The notes: a model not told the origin generated them from the letters alone. A stretch of DNA of 64,000 bases from an uncultured Anaeroplasmataceae bacterium (GCA_944325035.1 CALUYM010000001.1:124001-188000), one strand, 5' to 3'; shown: positions 52,763-62,456, counted from the first letter of the stretch. A program made the numbers and translations.

Positions 52763-53152
52763 ATGATAACAAGACATCAATTACGTGAAGAAGTTATTAA
52801 ACTTTTATATAATGTAGAATTTATGAATATTTCAATTATTGAAGCAAGGGATACACTAGAAAATGTAGATGAAGAAGCAATTAAATTAGCATCTGAAGTT
52901 CTAGTTAAACAACCAGAAATAGATAGTATCATTGAAGAAAATTTAATTAATTATTCGCTAAAACGTCTAAATGCAGTTGATAGAGCTATAATTCGTCTGG
53001 CTGTATTTGAATTATTACAAGGTACAAGTGCAAAAATTGTCATTAATGAAGCTTTGGAATTAACTAAGGAATATACCGATCTTGGTGATAAAAAAGCGGT
53101 ACGATTTAATAATAAATTATTAGATAATATAAATAAAAATATGAATAAATAA
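52763..53152 (+). CDS. nusB: Transcription antitermination factor NusB
   Basis: A 129-residue all-helical NusB that binds the boxA RNA with S10 in rRNA antitermination. Typical blocks: RHQLREEVIKLLYNVEF, RLNAVDRAIIRLAVFEL, KIVINEALELTKEY and the end FNNKLLDNI. Normal length. First gene of a nusB-xseA-xseB-dxs-tlyA-recN cluster with small gaps or overlaps. Confidence 0.94.
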   Translation: MITRHQLREEVIKLLYNVEFMNISIIEARDTLENVDEEAIKLASEVLVKQPEIDSIIEENLINYSLKRLNAVDRAIIRLAVFELLQGTSAKIVINEALELTKEYTDLGDKKAVRFNNKLLDNINKNMNK

Positions 53153-53163
53153 TTGAGGTAAAT

Positions 53164-54498
53164 ATGGAAGAACGCTATTTAACAGTCAAAGCTTTAACTA
53201 AATATATTAAATTGAAATTTGATTGTGATAAACATTTAACTAATGTTCTATTAGAAGGCGAAATTTCCAATTTTAAATGTAATCAAAGAGGTCATTTTTA
53301 TTTTACTTTAAAAGATGATGATGCTCAAATTTCAGCTGTGATGTTTAATAATTATGCAAGTCAAGTTAAATTTCGACCAGAAGATGGAATGAGGGTTTTT
53401 GTAAAAGGATATATTACAGTTTATGTAGCAAGTGGAAGCTATCAAATTTATATTCAAGAGATGAAACAAGATGGACTTGGCGAGCTATATTTAAAATATG
53501 AACAGTTAAAAAAAGAGTTAAATGAGTTAGGTCTATTTGATACAGCGCATAAAAAAATGATCCCAGTTATTCCTAAAGCAATTGGGGTAATTACTTCCCC
53601 TACAGGAGCAGCGGTTCATGATATAATTAATACTGTTAAAAGACGTTTTCCGCTAACAAAAATTATTGTTTATCCAGCAATCGTTCAAGGTGATGGAGCT
53701 AAGGAATCGATTGTAAAACAAATCAAAAAAGCGAATAGTGATAATTTAGTTGATGTTATTATTTGTGGTCGTGGTGGTGGTTCGATTGAGGACTTATGGG
53801 CTTTTAATGAAAAAGTAGTAGCATATGCAATTTACGAATCAAATATACCAATTATATCAGCAGTTGGTCATGAAGTTGATTTTACAATTGCTGATTTTGT
53901 GGCAGATAAAAGAGCAGCTACCCCAACAGCTGCAGCTGAATTGGCTACACCATTGATGGATAATTTATTAAATTTTGTTAAAGATAGTTATAATCGTATT
54001 AATAAAATGATAAAAAGAGTTTTAGATGATAAACAAGCATTAATTGTTAATGTTGAAAATAGATTAGAATTAAAAAAACCAAATATAAATGATTATAGTG
54101 AAAAAGTTAATCAATTAGTTAATAGAATGAATTTTTCATTTGGTAATTTAATCTATAATAAGCAAATCCTTGTCAAAGGATTAGAAGAAAGAATTAAAGC
54201 AAATCATCCAAATACTAAAATCGATAATAGCAAAAAAGAAATCAATAATTTAGTTTCCTTATTAAATAATAGAATAAAAAATATTTTAAATGATAAGCAA
54301 AATCAATTTAATTTAAATGTAGAAAAGCTTAAAGCTTTATCACCATTAACTATTATGGATAAAGGTTATTCAATTGTTTTAAAAGAAGATAAAGTTTTAA
54401 AAAGCGTTTTTGATACAAAAGAAGGGGATCAGTTAAATCTAAGATTAAAAGATGGAAACATTAAATGCTTAGTTATGGAGGTAAAAAATGGAAAATAA
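53164..54498 (+). CDS. xseA: Exodeoxyribonuclease VII large subunit
   Basis: A 444-residue subunit. An OB-fold at the N-terminus (LLEGEISNFK, GHFYFTLKD) is followed by the catalytic domain with ITSPTGAAVHDI, IICGRGGGSIEDLWAFNE and ISAVGHEVDFTIADFVADKRAATPTAAAEL-type text (Asp and His metal/catalytic residues), then a coiled-coil tail to about residue 410. With XseB it degrades single-stranded DNA. The stop overlaps xseB by 11 bases. Ribosome-binding site TTGAGGT before ATG 53164. Confidence 0.96.
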   Translation: MEERYLTVKALTKYIKLKFDCDKHLTNVLLEGEISNFKCNQRGHFYFTLKDDDAQISAVMFNNYASQVKFRPEDGMRVFVKGYITVYVASGSYQIYIQEMKQDGLGELYLKYEQLKKELNELGLFDTAHKKMIPVIPKAIGVITSPTGAAVHDIINTVKRRFPLTKIIVYPAIVQGDGAKESIVKQIKKANSDNLVDVIICGRGGGSIEDLWAFNEKVVAYAIYESNIPIISAVGHEVDFTIADFVADKRAATPTAAAELATPLMDNLLNFVKDSYNRINKMIKRVLDDKQALIVNVENRLELKKPNINDYSEKVNQLVNRMNFSFGNLIYNKQILVKGLEERIKANHPNTKIDNSKKEINNLVSLLNNRIKNILNDKQNQFNLNVEKLKALSPLTIMDKGYSIVLKEDKVLKSVFDTKEGDQLNLRLKDGNIKCLVMEVKNGK

Positions 54499-54706
54499 TC
54501 AAGAAAAATCATTTGAAGAATTAATAAAAGAGTTAGAGCAAATTGTTAAGAGTCTAGAAAATCGTGATATTTCTTTAGATGATGCTGTTAAAAATTATAC
54601 AAATGGAATTCAAATCTCAAAAAAATGTTATGAAATCTTAAATAAAAATCAAGAACTAGTTGCATTACAAATGAAAGAAAATGGGTTAGAAAATTTTAAA
54701 GAATAG
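54488..54706 (+). CDS. xseB: Exodeoxyribonuclease VII small subunit
   Basis: A 72-residue helical protein with the usual SFEELIKELEQIVKSLENRD start and ISLDDAVKNYTNGIQISKKC. It packs around the XseA coiled coil. It overlaps xseA by 11 bases and is followed after 10 bases by dxs. In relatives ispA (geranyl/farnesyl diphosphate synthase) commonly sits between xseB and dxs; here there is no room for it. Confidence 0.94.
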   Translation: MENNQEKSFEELIKELEQIVKSLENRDISLDDAVKNYTNGIQISKKCYEILNKNQELVALQMKENGLENFKE

Positions 54707-54716
54707 GGTGATTTAA

Positions 54717-56555
54717 ATGAACTTAGAAGATATTGAAAATCCCTTATTCTTGCAAAATCTATCTAAGAAAGAATTAAAAAAATTATGTGAAGAAATCAGA
54801 CAATTTTTAATTGAAAATATTTCTAAAACAGGAGGACATTTAGCCTCTAATTTAGGAGTTGTTGAATTAACAGTTGCCCTGCACTATGTTTTTCATAACC
54901 AAAATGATAAACTTATCTTTGATGTTGGCCACCAAGCCTACACTCATAAGATTTTGACAGGAAGAGCCAAAGATTTTAAGAATTTACGAAAAACGGGTGG
55001 ACTTTCTGGATTTACAAATTATGATGAATCGCCATATGATTGTTGGGAGTCAGGTCATAGTTCAACGTCTATTTCTGCTTTGTCTGGTTTTTTACTAGCT
55101 AAAAGAAATGGAAATAAAGAAATTGGAGATGTTGTAAGTATTATAGGAGATAGTTCAATTGCAAACGGAATGGCTTTTGAAGCGTTAAACTTTGCTTCGA
55201 CGATTGATGGTGAAAGACCAATAATTATCTTAAATGATAATAAAATGGGGATTTCTAAAAGTGTTGGAGCATTAAGTAATATGTTCAATATGATGAGAAG
55301 ACTTAAATTCTATCGCGGATTAAAACGTTTTTTAATAAAAATAAATCCTCGTTTTGTAGTAAATTGGTTTCATCAAGTTAAACGTTCAATTAAAGGCTTA
55401 ATTCAAACAGATAATATTTTTGAAGATATGGGATATGACTATTATGGTCCATATGATGGAAACGATTTAAACGATGTAATTCGCGCATTAGAAAGAGCTA
55501 AAATAAGTAAATCTCCTTGTGTAATTCATTTTTTGACAAAAAAAGGTTTAGGGTATGAAAAGGCAGAAAATGATGAATTAGGATCATATCATGGTGTTGG
55601 ACCTTTTGATATTTCAACAGGTAAATCTTTAAAAATATATGAAGAAAATGAGTTTTCGTATAGTGAAATTGTTGCTAAATCATTAATTGAAACTAGACGA
55701 AAACTACCATTTATTTTAATTAATCCGGCTACTATGGTTGGAAATAGACTCATTAAATTTGAAAAAGAGTTTCCACAATCAATTTTTGATGTTGGAATAG
55801 CTGAAGAACATGCCGCAACCATGGCTGCAGCTATTGCACTAAATAAACAAAAAGTAGCACTTTTAATCTATTCAACGTTTGCTCAGAGATGTTATGATCA
55901 AATTTTAAATGATATTGCTAGAAGAAATTTAAATGTTGTAATGGGTTTTGACCGAGCTGGATTAATCGCAGAAGAAGGTTCAACTCATCAAGGAATTTAT
56001 GATATAGCAATGTTAAATTCAATGCCAAATATAACTATCTGCATGGGAAAGAATTTAGCTGAAACCAAGGCGCTAATTTCATATGCATTTAAAATCGAAG
56101 GACCAGTTGTAGTTAGATACCCAAAAGCTAATGAAATATATACATCAGATTTAGAAGTATTAGATATGAGGTGGCAATATGAGGAAAAAGGATCAGCTTT
56201 AACGATTATTTCATATGGGCATGATGTAATGCGAATAAAGAGGCTTATTAACGAAAATAACATTGATGCATCTTTAGTTAATGCTAGATTTATTCGACCT
56301 ATTGATAAGCAATTGTTAATAAAAATATTTGATGATGGAAACCCAATATTAGTAGTTGAACAAGTAGTAAAAAATGGCTCTTTAGGGCAATTAATTTCAT
56401 CTTATGCTAATGAGGTTGGAAAAAAAATCAATTTAACACATTTAGCAATAGATACCGACGAATATATTATACAAGCTTCATATAATGATTTATTAAATAA
56501 ATATCATTTGGATAATGAAAGTATTTTAAAGGAAATGAAGAAAATATGCGCCTAG
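54717..56555 (+). CDS. dxs: 1-deoxy-D-xylulose-5-phosphate synthase
   Basis: A 612-residue thiamine-diphosphate enzyme making DXP from pyruvate and glyceraldehyde-3-phosphate, the first step of the MEP isoprenoid route. Blocks: GGHLASNLGVVELT, FDVGHQAYTHKILTGR, IIGDSSIANGMAFEALNF and LNDNKMGIS (TPP-binding), GIAEEHAATMAAAIAL (catalytic Glu), and YSTFAQRCYDQ. The TPP motif is GDS where the canonical form is GDG, and GLIAEEGSTHQG replaces the usual G-A-D-G version. The stop overlaps tlyA by 10 bases. Everything else looks functional. Confidence 0.95.
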   Translation: MNLEDIENPLFLQNLSKKELKKLCEEIRQFLIENISKTGGHLASNLGVVELTVALHYVFHNQNDKLIFDVGHQAYTHKILTGRAKDFKNLRKTGGLSGFTNYDESPYDCWESGHSSTSISALSGFLLAKRNGNKEIGDVVSIIGDSSIANGMAFEALNFASTIDGERPIIILNDNKMGISKSVGALSNMFNMMRRLKFYRGLKRFLIKINPRFVVNWFHQVKRSIKGLIQTDNIFEDMGYDYYGPYDGNDLNDVIRALERAKISKSPCVIHFLTKKGLGYEKAENDELGSYHGVGPFDISTGKSLKIYEENEFSYSEIVAKSLIETRRKLPFILINPATMVGNRLIKFEKEFPQSIFDVGIAEEHAATMAAAIALNKQKVALLIYSTFAQRCYDQILNDIARRNLNVVMGFDRAGLIAEEGSTHQGIYDIAMLNSMPNITICMGKNLAETKALISYAFKIEGPVVVRYPKANEIYTSDLEVLDMRWQYEEKGSALTIISYGHDVMRIKRLINENNIDASLVNARFIRPIDKQLLIKIFDDGNPILVVEQVVKNGSLGQLISSYANEVGKKINLTHLAIDTDEYIIQASYNDLLNKYHLDNESILKEMKKICA

Positions 56556-57307
56556 ATTTATATTTAGTAGAAAATAATTTTTTCACATCACGTAATAAAG
56601 CTCAAGAAGAAATCAAGCAAGGACATGTAATGGTTGAAGACAAAGTAGTAACTAAGCCAAACTTTGATATAAAAGACAAAGTTAAAATCACAATCAATAA
56701 TATATGTCCATATGTAAGCCGTGGTGGATATAAACTTGCAGAAGCCATTAAAGTTTTTAATCTTGATTTTAATAATAAGGTAGTTCTAGATATTGGTGCT
56801 TCAACCGGTGGGTTTACAGATTGTAGTTTACAACATGGTGCGGTTAAAGTTTTTAGTGTAGATGTTGGAAGTAACCAATTAGCTCCAAAATTGAAAAATG
56901 ATAATCGAGTAATATCATATGAAAATACGAATATATTAGATTTAAACAATGAATTAAAATTTGATATAATTGTAATGGATGTATCGTTTGTGTCAATTAA
57001 GCATTTACTTGACGCTTTAAAGACTTTTTTAAACAATGATAACTATTTAGTAGCTTTAATTAAACCGCAATTTGAGGTTGGAAAGCTTATTGATAAAGGA
57101 ATTATTAAAGACAAGAATAGTCATTTAAAAGTTTTACAAAAAGTTCGCGATTATTTAAAACAAGCAGGTCTATATATTAATAAATTGGCACCTAGTCCAA
57201 TTAAAGGTGGTAGTGGAAATATAGAGTTTCTAGCTTTAATATCTAAAGAAGAAAAAGGATATATTGATTACTTATCAGTAGTTGAAAAAGCGCATAAGAA
57301 AGGATGA
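56546..57307 (+). CDS. tlyA: TlyA family rRNA 2'-O-methyltransferase / hemolysin
   Basis: A 253-residue protein. An S4 RNA-binding domain covers about residues 1-60 (MRLDLYLVENNF, EEIKQGHVMV), then a FtsJ-like methyltransferase: YVSRGGYKLAEAIKVF, VLDIGASTGGFTDC (SAM-binding), VMDVSFVSIKHLL and LIKPQFEVGK. The family methylates 16S and 23S rRNA and is called hemolysin in older annotation. It overlaps dxs by 10 bases, ends with TGA 57305-57307, and recN follows after 4 bases; argR/ahrC, often found between, is missing. Confidence 0.93.
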   Translation: MRLDLYLVENNFFTSRNKAQEEIKQGHVMVEDKVVTKPNFDIKDKVKITINNICPYVSRGGYKLAEAIKVFNLDFNNKVVLDIGASTGGFTDCSLQHGAVKVFSVDVGSNQLAPKLKNDNRVISYENTNILDLNNELKFDIIVMDVSFVSIKHLLDALKTFLNNDNYLVALIKPQFEVGKLIDKGIIKDKNSHLKVLQKVRDYLKQAGLYINKLAPSPIKGGSGNIEFLALISKEEKGYIDYLSVVEKAHKKG

Positions 57308-57311
57308 TAGC

Positions 57312-58988
57312 GTGTTAGTTTCTTTAAGTGTTAAAAATTTTGCAATTATCGAAGATTTAACAGTTGATTTTAAGTCAGGAATGACTGTTTTAACTGGTCA
57401 AACTGGTGCTGGAAAATCATTAATTATTGACTCGATATCTTTACTTCTTGGGAAAAGAAGTGACTCAGATATGATAAGATATGGTGAGATAAAGGCTCAA
57501 ATTAAAGGTATATTTACATATGACAATGAGATGATTAATTCATTTTTAGAAAAAAATAATATTCCTATTTTACCAGAACTTACTATTTATCGAGAGATTC
57601 AAAAGACGAGAAGTATTGCTAAAATTAATAATACTTTAGTATCCTTGCAAATGCTTAAAGAACTTGCTAATTTCTTAGCAGATATTCATGTTCAACATGA
57701 TACATATGCGTTGTTTAATCCTGATACATATATATATTTAATAGATAAAGTATCAGATTTCAACTTTAATAAGCTTTATAATGAATATCAAATTGCTTAT
57801 TTAGCCTACTTAGATACTTTTAAGGAATATGAATACATTCAAAATGCTTCTAAAGAAAAAAAAGATAAACTTGATTATTTAGAATTTTCATATAAAGAAA
57901 TTTCTAGTTTAAAATTAACTTCAAACGAAGATGAACAAATCGAAGAGAAAATAAATAAATTAAAAAATTTTGATAAAATTTTTAATGCTTTAAAAATAGG
58001 ATTAAATAACTTAGACAATGAATATTTTTCGATTGATAATATTTATTTAGCTTTAAAAGAAATGGAAAGAATTAAAAATTTTGATCAAAGTTACGCTAAT
58101 ACTTTTACAAAATTAGAAGAAGCTTATTATAATTTAGAAGATTCTCTTTCAGATATTAGAAACTTTTTAGAAAACCTAGATTATGATGAAGAAGAGTTAA
58201 ATCATTTAAATGAAAGACTTACTGCTATAAATAATTTAAAACTTAAATATCATAAATCATTAGAAGAACTGATTAAATATGAACAAGAACTTCAACTAGA
58301 GTTATCATTAGTTAATAATTACGATCAAGTTTTGAATGAAGCTTTAATTAATCTTAAACAAAAGCATAAAGAATTAGTTTTAAAAGCTAATAATTTAACA
58401 GAATTGAGAAAAAAACGCGCCAGAATCATTGAAAATGACATAATAAAATTATGTCAAGATCTTGAATTACCACATACAAAGTTCGAAATCTATTTTAAAG
58501 AAATTGATTTGAGTGATTATAAAAATAAAAATGCTTTCCGTGATGATGGTGTTGATTTAGTCGAATTTATGTTATCGACAAATTTGGGAGAACCGGTTTT
58601 ACCACTTTCAAAAGTTGCATCAGGTGGTGAATTAAGTCGTATTATGCTCGCATTTAAAACTTATTTTGCAAAGGAATCTAAACTTTCACTTTTAATTTTT
58701 GATGAAATTGATTCGGGTGTATCAGGGCATGTAGCATTTGAAATTGCTAAGAAAATGAAAGAGATAGCACAAACAAGCCAAGTGTTAGCTATTACGCATC
58801 TTCCTCAAGTTGCTGGTATTGCAGATAATCAATATTTTATTTATAAAGAAGAAAAGGAAGGTAGAACGTATACTAATTTTAAGGTTTTAACTAAAGAAGA
58901 GCGTATAACCGAAATTGCCCATATGTTAAGTGGAGATAAGGTTTCAAAATATGCTTTAGAAGCGGCTAAAGAGATATTAAATCATTGA
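57312..58988 (+). CDS. recN: DNA repair protein RecN
   Basis: A 558-residue SMC-like ATPase for double-strand-break repair. Walker A GQTGAGKS lies near residue 33; a long coiled coil of about 300 residues follows; the C-terminal head has VASGGELSRIMLAFK, LLIFDEIDSGVSG and VLAITHLPQVAGIAD. Start chosen at GTG 57312 (VLVSLSVKNFAIIEDL), matching family starts, with AAAGGATGATAG ahead; the frame is open 30 bases further up but that part lies in tlyA. Last gene of the cluster, closed by a terminator. Confidence 0.95.
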   Translation: MLVSLSVKNFAIIEDLTVDFKSGMTVLTGQTGAGKSLIIDSISLLLGKRSDSDMIRYGEIKAQIKGIFTYDNEMINSFLEKNNIPILPELTIYREIQKTRSIAKINNTLVSLQMLKELANFLADIHVQHDTYALFNPDTYIYLIDKVSDFNFNKLYNEYQIAYLAYLDTFKEYEYIQNASKEKKDKLDYLEFSYKEISSLKLTSNEDEQIEEKINKLKNFDKIFNALKIGLNNLDNEYFSIDNIYLALKEMERIKNFDQSYANTFTKLEEAYYNLEDSLSDIRNFLENLDYDEEELNHLNERLTAINNLKLKYHKSLEELIKYEQELQLELSLVNNYDQVLNEALINLKQKHKELVLKANNLTELRKKRARIIENDIIKLCQDLELPHTKFEIYFKEIDLSDYKNKNAFRDDGVDLVEFMLSTNLGEPVLPLSKVASGGELSRIMLAFKTYFAKESKLSLLIFDEIDSGVSGHVAFEIAKKMKEIAQTSQVLAITHLPQVAGIADNQYFIYKEEKEGRTYTNFKVLTKEERITEIAHMLSGDKVSKYALEAAKEILNH

Positions 58989-59040
58989 TAGTAAGCTTAG
59001 TTATTAAGGATGTTTTTATTAATATTTATATTTTAAAATA

Positions 59041-59080
59041 AAAAAACTAAGAGTTTTGATTTCCTCTTAGCTTTTTTTAT
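59041..59080. terminator. Bidirectional terminator between recN and the M18 gene
   Basis: CTAAGAG (59047-59053) pairs with CTCTTAG (59064-59070), with an A run on the left and a T run on the right; recN and the convergent aminopeptidase gene can both use it. Confidence 0.8.
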
Positions 59081-59084
59081 TTTT

Positions 59085-60452
59085 TTAATTCTTAGAAATA
59101 AATGCTTTATACCCTAAATATGCTTCATAAACGTCTGCTTTTGAAACAATTTCCATAGGTGCGTGCATGTTTAAAACAGGTACACCGGCATCAATAACAT
59201 TCATATTATAGTTTCCTAAAATGTAAGCGATAGTACCACCGCCACCTAAATCGATTTTACCTAATTCAGCAGTTTGATAGTGCACATCAGCTTCATCCAT
59301 AATTTTACGGCACCATGCAATATATTCAGGCATCGCATCATTACATCCACTCTTACCACGAGAACCAGTATATTTATTGAATACTAAACCATGAGAGAAG
59401 AATGCAGATTGAATATCAGGAGTAGCACTGGCATAAAGTGGATCTACGGCTGCAGATACATCTGAAGATAACATTTTAGTATTTTCCATAGTCTTATTTA
59501 GTTTAACTAAAGTAGCTCCACCTTGAGCTTCTAATAACTCAGTAATTGTACTTTCAAACCAACGAGATTGTGCACCTGTAGCTCCAATTGAACCTACTTC
59601 TTCTTTATCGACTAATACTGCACAAGTTGTATACTCACATGTTCCTTGATCGATAACGGCGCGTAAAGAAGTATATGCGCAAACTCTATCATCATGGCCA
59701 TATCCAGCTATCATGGATGAATCTAAGCCATAATCACGAGCAGGACCAGCAGGTACAATTTCAATTTCTGCAGAAACAAAATCTTCTTCCTCAATATCGT
59801 ATTTATCCTTTAATAGCTTTAAAACATTAGCTTTAACAGCATTCTTTTCTTCTCCTTGAAGTGGAATATTTCCTAAAGTCAAATCTAAATCCTCACCTTC
59901 AATAGCAGTAGCTAAAGTCTTAGCCATTTGTTGACTTGAAAGGTGTACTAATAGATCAGAAATACCAACAACAGGATCCTTAATATCTTCTCCGATATTA
60001 ACATTTACAACTGTACCATCTTTTTTACAAACAACACCATGTAATGCAAGAGGGATAGTTACCCATTGATACTTTTTAATACCACCATAGTAATGAGCAT
60101 CACCCATCGCAAATCCTTTTGCTTCATAAAATGGATTTTGCTTTAAATCAATGCGAGGTGAATCAATATGTGCACCTAAAACACGTAACCCATCTACAAT
60201 TGGTTTTTCGCCTATTACATAACATGCAATATTTTTCCCTTTATTAACAAAGTAAATTTTGTCACCTGGTTTAATTGTTTCAAAACTTTCAAATGGTTTA
60301 AACCCAGCATTGTTTGCAATTCTAATCGCTTCATCTACACATAAGCGTTCAGTTTTACCTTTAGTAATATAATCTTTATAGTCTTCAGCAAAATTCATAA
60401 TAGCTGAAACTTTTTCAGTACTTGCTTTTTCCCATATATTTTTTTTAAGCAT
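59085..60452 (-). CDS. M18 family aminopeptidase
   Basis: A 455-residue zinc aminopeptidase of the M18 (aspartyl/leucyl aminopeptidase I) family. LGAHIDSPRIDL carries the first metal His and Asp; VDKEEVGSIGATG carries the catalytic and metal Glu; GYGHDDRVCAY is another ligand block; NMHAPMEIVSKADVYEA ends with the last His. It trims N-terminal residues of peptides in the cytoplasm. Start chosen at the ATG ending at 60452, seven bases after GAGGT; the open frame runs 75 bases further, but that part contains the promoter. Confidence 0.92.
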   Translation of the reverse strand: MLKKNIWEKASTEKVSAIMNFAEDYKDYITKGKTERLCVDEAIRIANNAGFKPFESFETIKPGDKIYFVNKGKNIACYVIGEKPIVDGLRVLGAHIDSPRIDLKQNPFYEAKGFAMGDAHYYGGIKKYQWVTIPLALHGVVCKKDGTVVNVNIGEDIKDPVVGISDLLVHLSSQQMAKTLATAIEGEDLDLTLGNIPLQGEEKNAVKANVLKLLKDKYDIEEEDFVSAEIEIVPAGPARDYGLDSSMIAGYGHDDRVCAYTSLRAVIDQGTCEYTTCAVLVDKEEVGSIGATGAQSRWFESTITELLEAQGGATLVKLNKTMENTKMLSSDVSAAVDPLYASATPDIQSAFFSHGLVFNKYTGSRGKSGCNDAMPEYIAWCRKIMDEADVHYQTAELGKIDLGGGGTIAYILGNYNMNVIDAGVPVLNMHAPMEIVSKADVYEAYLGYKAFISKN

Positions 60453-60489
60453 TATATCGACCTCTTTCTTAGTAATATTAACTACACTA

Positions 60490-60518
60490 ATAATATAATT
60501 ATTGCCAGATAATGTCAA
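60490..60518 (-). promoter_or_regulatory. Promoter of the M18 aminopeptidase gene
   Basis: On the reverse strand: TTGACA (complement of 60513-60518), 17 bases, TATTAT (60490-60495). Confidence 0.8.
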
Positions 60519-60888
60519 GTTAAACAAGTTTAACTGATGCTTTAATTAAATATGAGTTAGTAAATTGAAAATTAAAATGTATTTTTTATAAAGCATCATT
60601 ACATTTAGCAAAATATTTAAATTAAAAATATATGAATAATCTAAATAAAAAATTTTAATTGATATAAGCGTTATATAATACTAATTAAGTTATATTAAGA
60701 AAGTAGATTTTAACTAGAAAATATGATAAAATCACACTAGATATATTTAATATCCTTAGATTTTTTTTTTATGATATAAGTCTAGAAATTTAGATTAAAA
60801 TCCAATTCTATTAATATAAAAATAACAAAATTAAAAATGCATCGATGATATTTTTTTTATTAGATAAATGAAGAAAGGAATGATAATA
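60519..60888 (+). other. AT-rich intergenic stretch
   Basis: About 370 bases between divergent genes. I see no gene, relic or strong hairpin; TATATAAT-like boxes are present, but none has a good -35 for the phosphatase gene. Confidence 0.5.
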
Positions 60889-61350
60889 ATGATTAAAATA
60901 CTTTTCATTTGCCATGGAAATATTTGCCGAAGTCCAATGGCACAAATGATGTTTCAAAATAAAGTGAATATGCTTGGAATGAATGATAGTTTTTTGATTG
61001 ATTCTAAAGCAGCATCATCTGAAGAAATTGGCAATCCCATTTATCCACCAGCTTTAAAAACATTAAAAAATCATAACATACCTATTATTTCACATAAGGC
61101 AATTCGTTTTGAATCATATGATTATGAAGAGTATGACTTTATTATAACGATGGATAAAAGTAATATAAATCGTTTAAAATATATTCATGAAGATTCTAAA
61201 AATAAATACCGTCTTTTAGCAAGCTTTTCTCGTCAAGAAAAAGAGGTGGAAGATCCTTGGTATACAAGAGATTTTGAAACGTGTTATAATGATATAGATA
61301 AGTATTTAGATGGATTTATTAAATATTTAAAAAGATATAAAAAATTTTAA
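60889..61350 (+). CDS. Low-molecular-weight protein tyrosine phosphatase
   Basis: A 153-residue phosphatase. The P-loop is FICHGNICRSP (Cys in the CX5R motif, near residue 8) and the general-acid Asp is in VEDPWYTRDF; FIITMDKSN is another family block. It removes phosphate from tyrosine, often on capsule or stress proteins. Start chosen at ATG 60889, preceded by AAAGGAATGATAAT; ATG 60868 upstream is less well placed. It stands alone between an AT-rich gap and a terminator. Confidence 0.92.
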   Translation: MIKILFICHGNICRSPMAQMMFQNKVNMLGMNDSFLIDSKAASSEEIGNPIYPPALKTLKNHNIPIISHKAIRFESYDYEEYDFIITMDKSNINRLKYIHEDSKNKYRLLASFSRQEKEVEDPWYTRDFETCYNDIDKYLDGFIKYLKRYKKF

Positions 61351-61353
61351 AAT

Positions 61354-61397
61354 AGACTCTTAAGATTAGATAAACTTTTAATCTTAGGAGTCTTTTA
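61354..61397 (+). terminator. Terminator after phosphatase gene
   Basis: A 15-bp stem with one wobble: AGACTCTTAAGATTA (61354-61368) and TAATCTTAGGAGTCT (61379-61393), then TTTT. Confidence 0.8.
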
Positions 61398-61450
61398 TGT
61401 TTAGGCGAGTTTATTTCAATTTACTTATTATGTAAATTATTTTTTATATA

Positions 61451-61480
61451 AAAAAAGGTATAGAATTAATCTATACCGAA
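61451..61480 (-). terminator. Terminator after pta (reverse strand)
   Basis: GGTATAG (61457-61463) with CTATACC (61471-61477). The A run on the left becomes a T run on the reverse strand. Confidence 0.75.
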
Positions 61481-61490
61481 ATTAATTAAA

Positions 61491-62456
61491 TTATTTTGCA
61501 AGTGCACAAGTGATGATTGCCATTTTATATACTTCAAGAGCGTTACAACCACGGCTTAAGTCGTTGATTGGAGCATTTAAACCTTGAAGAATTGGACCAT
61601 AAGCTTCATATCCACCAAGTCTTTGAGCAATCTTATAACCAATATTACCAGATTGGATTTCTGGGAAAATAAATGTATTAGCATAACCTGCAACTAAAGA
61701 ACCTTTGCACTTAGTTTCAGCTACAACTGGTGATACAGCTGCATCAAATTGTAATTCACCATCAACCTTTAAGTCAGGGCATAATTCCTTAACCTTAGCA
61801 GTTGCATTTCTCATTTTATCAACAGCTTCACCTTTTCCACTACCTTTAGTTGAATAAGAAAGTAAAGCAACTTTTGGATCAATTCCAAATACTTCAGCAG
61901 TTTTAGCTGTTTCAATAGCAATTTCAACAATTTCATCTTCAGATGGAGCAATATTAATTGCACAGTCACCCATTGCAATCATTTCTGCACCACTTTTTGT
62001 TAAAATGAAACAAGATGAAACAATCTTATTACCAGGTTTTGTTTTGATTAATTGTAAAGCAGGACGAACTGTATCAGCAGTAGAATAAGTTGCACCACCA
62101 AGTAAAGCATCAGCTTTACCAATCTTTACAAGCATAGTACCAAAGTAGTTAGCTTTTTGTAAAGCGCTACGACATTCATCTTCTGTCATCTTTCCTTTAC
62201 GTAATTCAACCATCTTAGTTACCATTTCATCAAATTCAGGGTAAGTAAGTGGATCAATAATTTCTACATTATCAATATTGAAGCCATGTTCTTCACTAGC
62301 TTTCTTTACATCTTCAACATTCCCAATTAGAATTGGTTTAATTGCACCTTCAGAATTTAAACGGCTAGCTGCTTCAAGAATTCTCTTGTCAGTTCCTTCG
62401 GTAAACACTAAAGTACGTGGATTTTTTTTCAATTTTTCAATTAATTTATCAAACAT
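61491..62456 (-). CDS. pta: Phosphate acetyltransferase
   Basis: A 321-residue enzyme of short (EutD-like, catalytic-domain-only) type that converts acetyl-CoA and phosphate to acetyl phosphate. Blocks: GTDKRILEAA, MLVKIGKADALLGGATYST, LLSYSTKGSGKGEAVDKM, FPEIQSGNIGYKIAQRLGG and GPILQGLNAPINDLSRGC. It is fermentative energy metabolism, normally paired with acetate kinase; ackA is not in the window. The ribosome-binding site AGGAGG precedes its ATG (complement 62454-62456). Confidence 0.96.
   Translation of the reverse strand: MFDKLIEKLKKNPRTLVFTEGTDKRILEAASRLNSEGAIKPILIGNVEDVKKASEEHGFNIDNVEIIDPLTYPEFDEMVTKMVELRKGKMTEDECRSALQKANYFGTMLVKIGKADALLGGATYSTADTVRPALQLIKTKPGNKIVSSCFILTKSGAEMIAMGDCAINIAPSEDEIVEIAIETAKTAEVFGIDPKVALLSYSTKGSGKGEAVDKMRNATAKVKELCPDLKVDGELQFDAAVSPVVAETKCKGSLVAGYANTFIFPEIQSGNIGYKIAQRLGGYEAYGPILQGLNAPINDLSRGCNALEVYKMAIITCALAK

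Noticed and set aside
11249-57307. TGA read as tryptophan (Mollicutes code 4)
   Set aside because: TGA ends the first ABC exporter gene at 11250-11252 and tlyA at 57305-57307 at the expected family lengths, and all Trp positions I checked are TGG.
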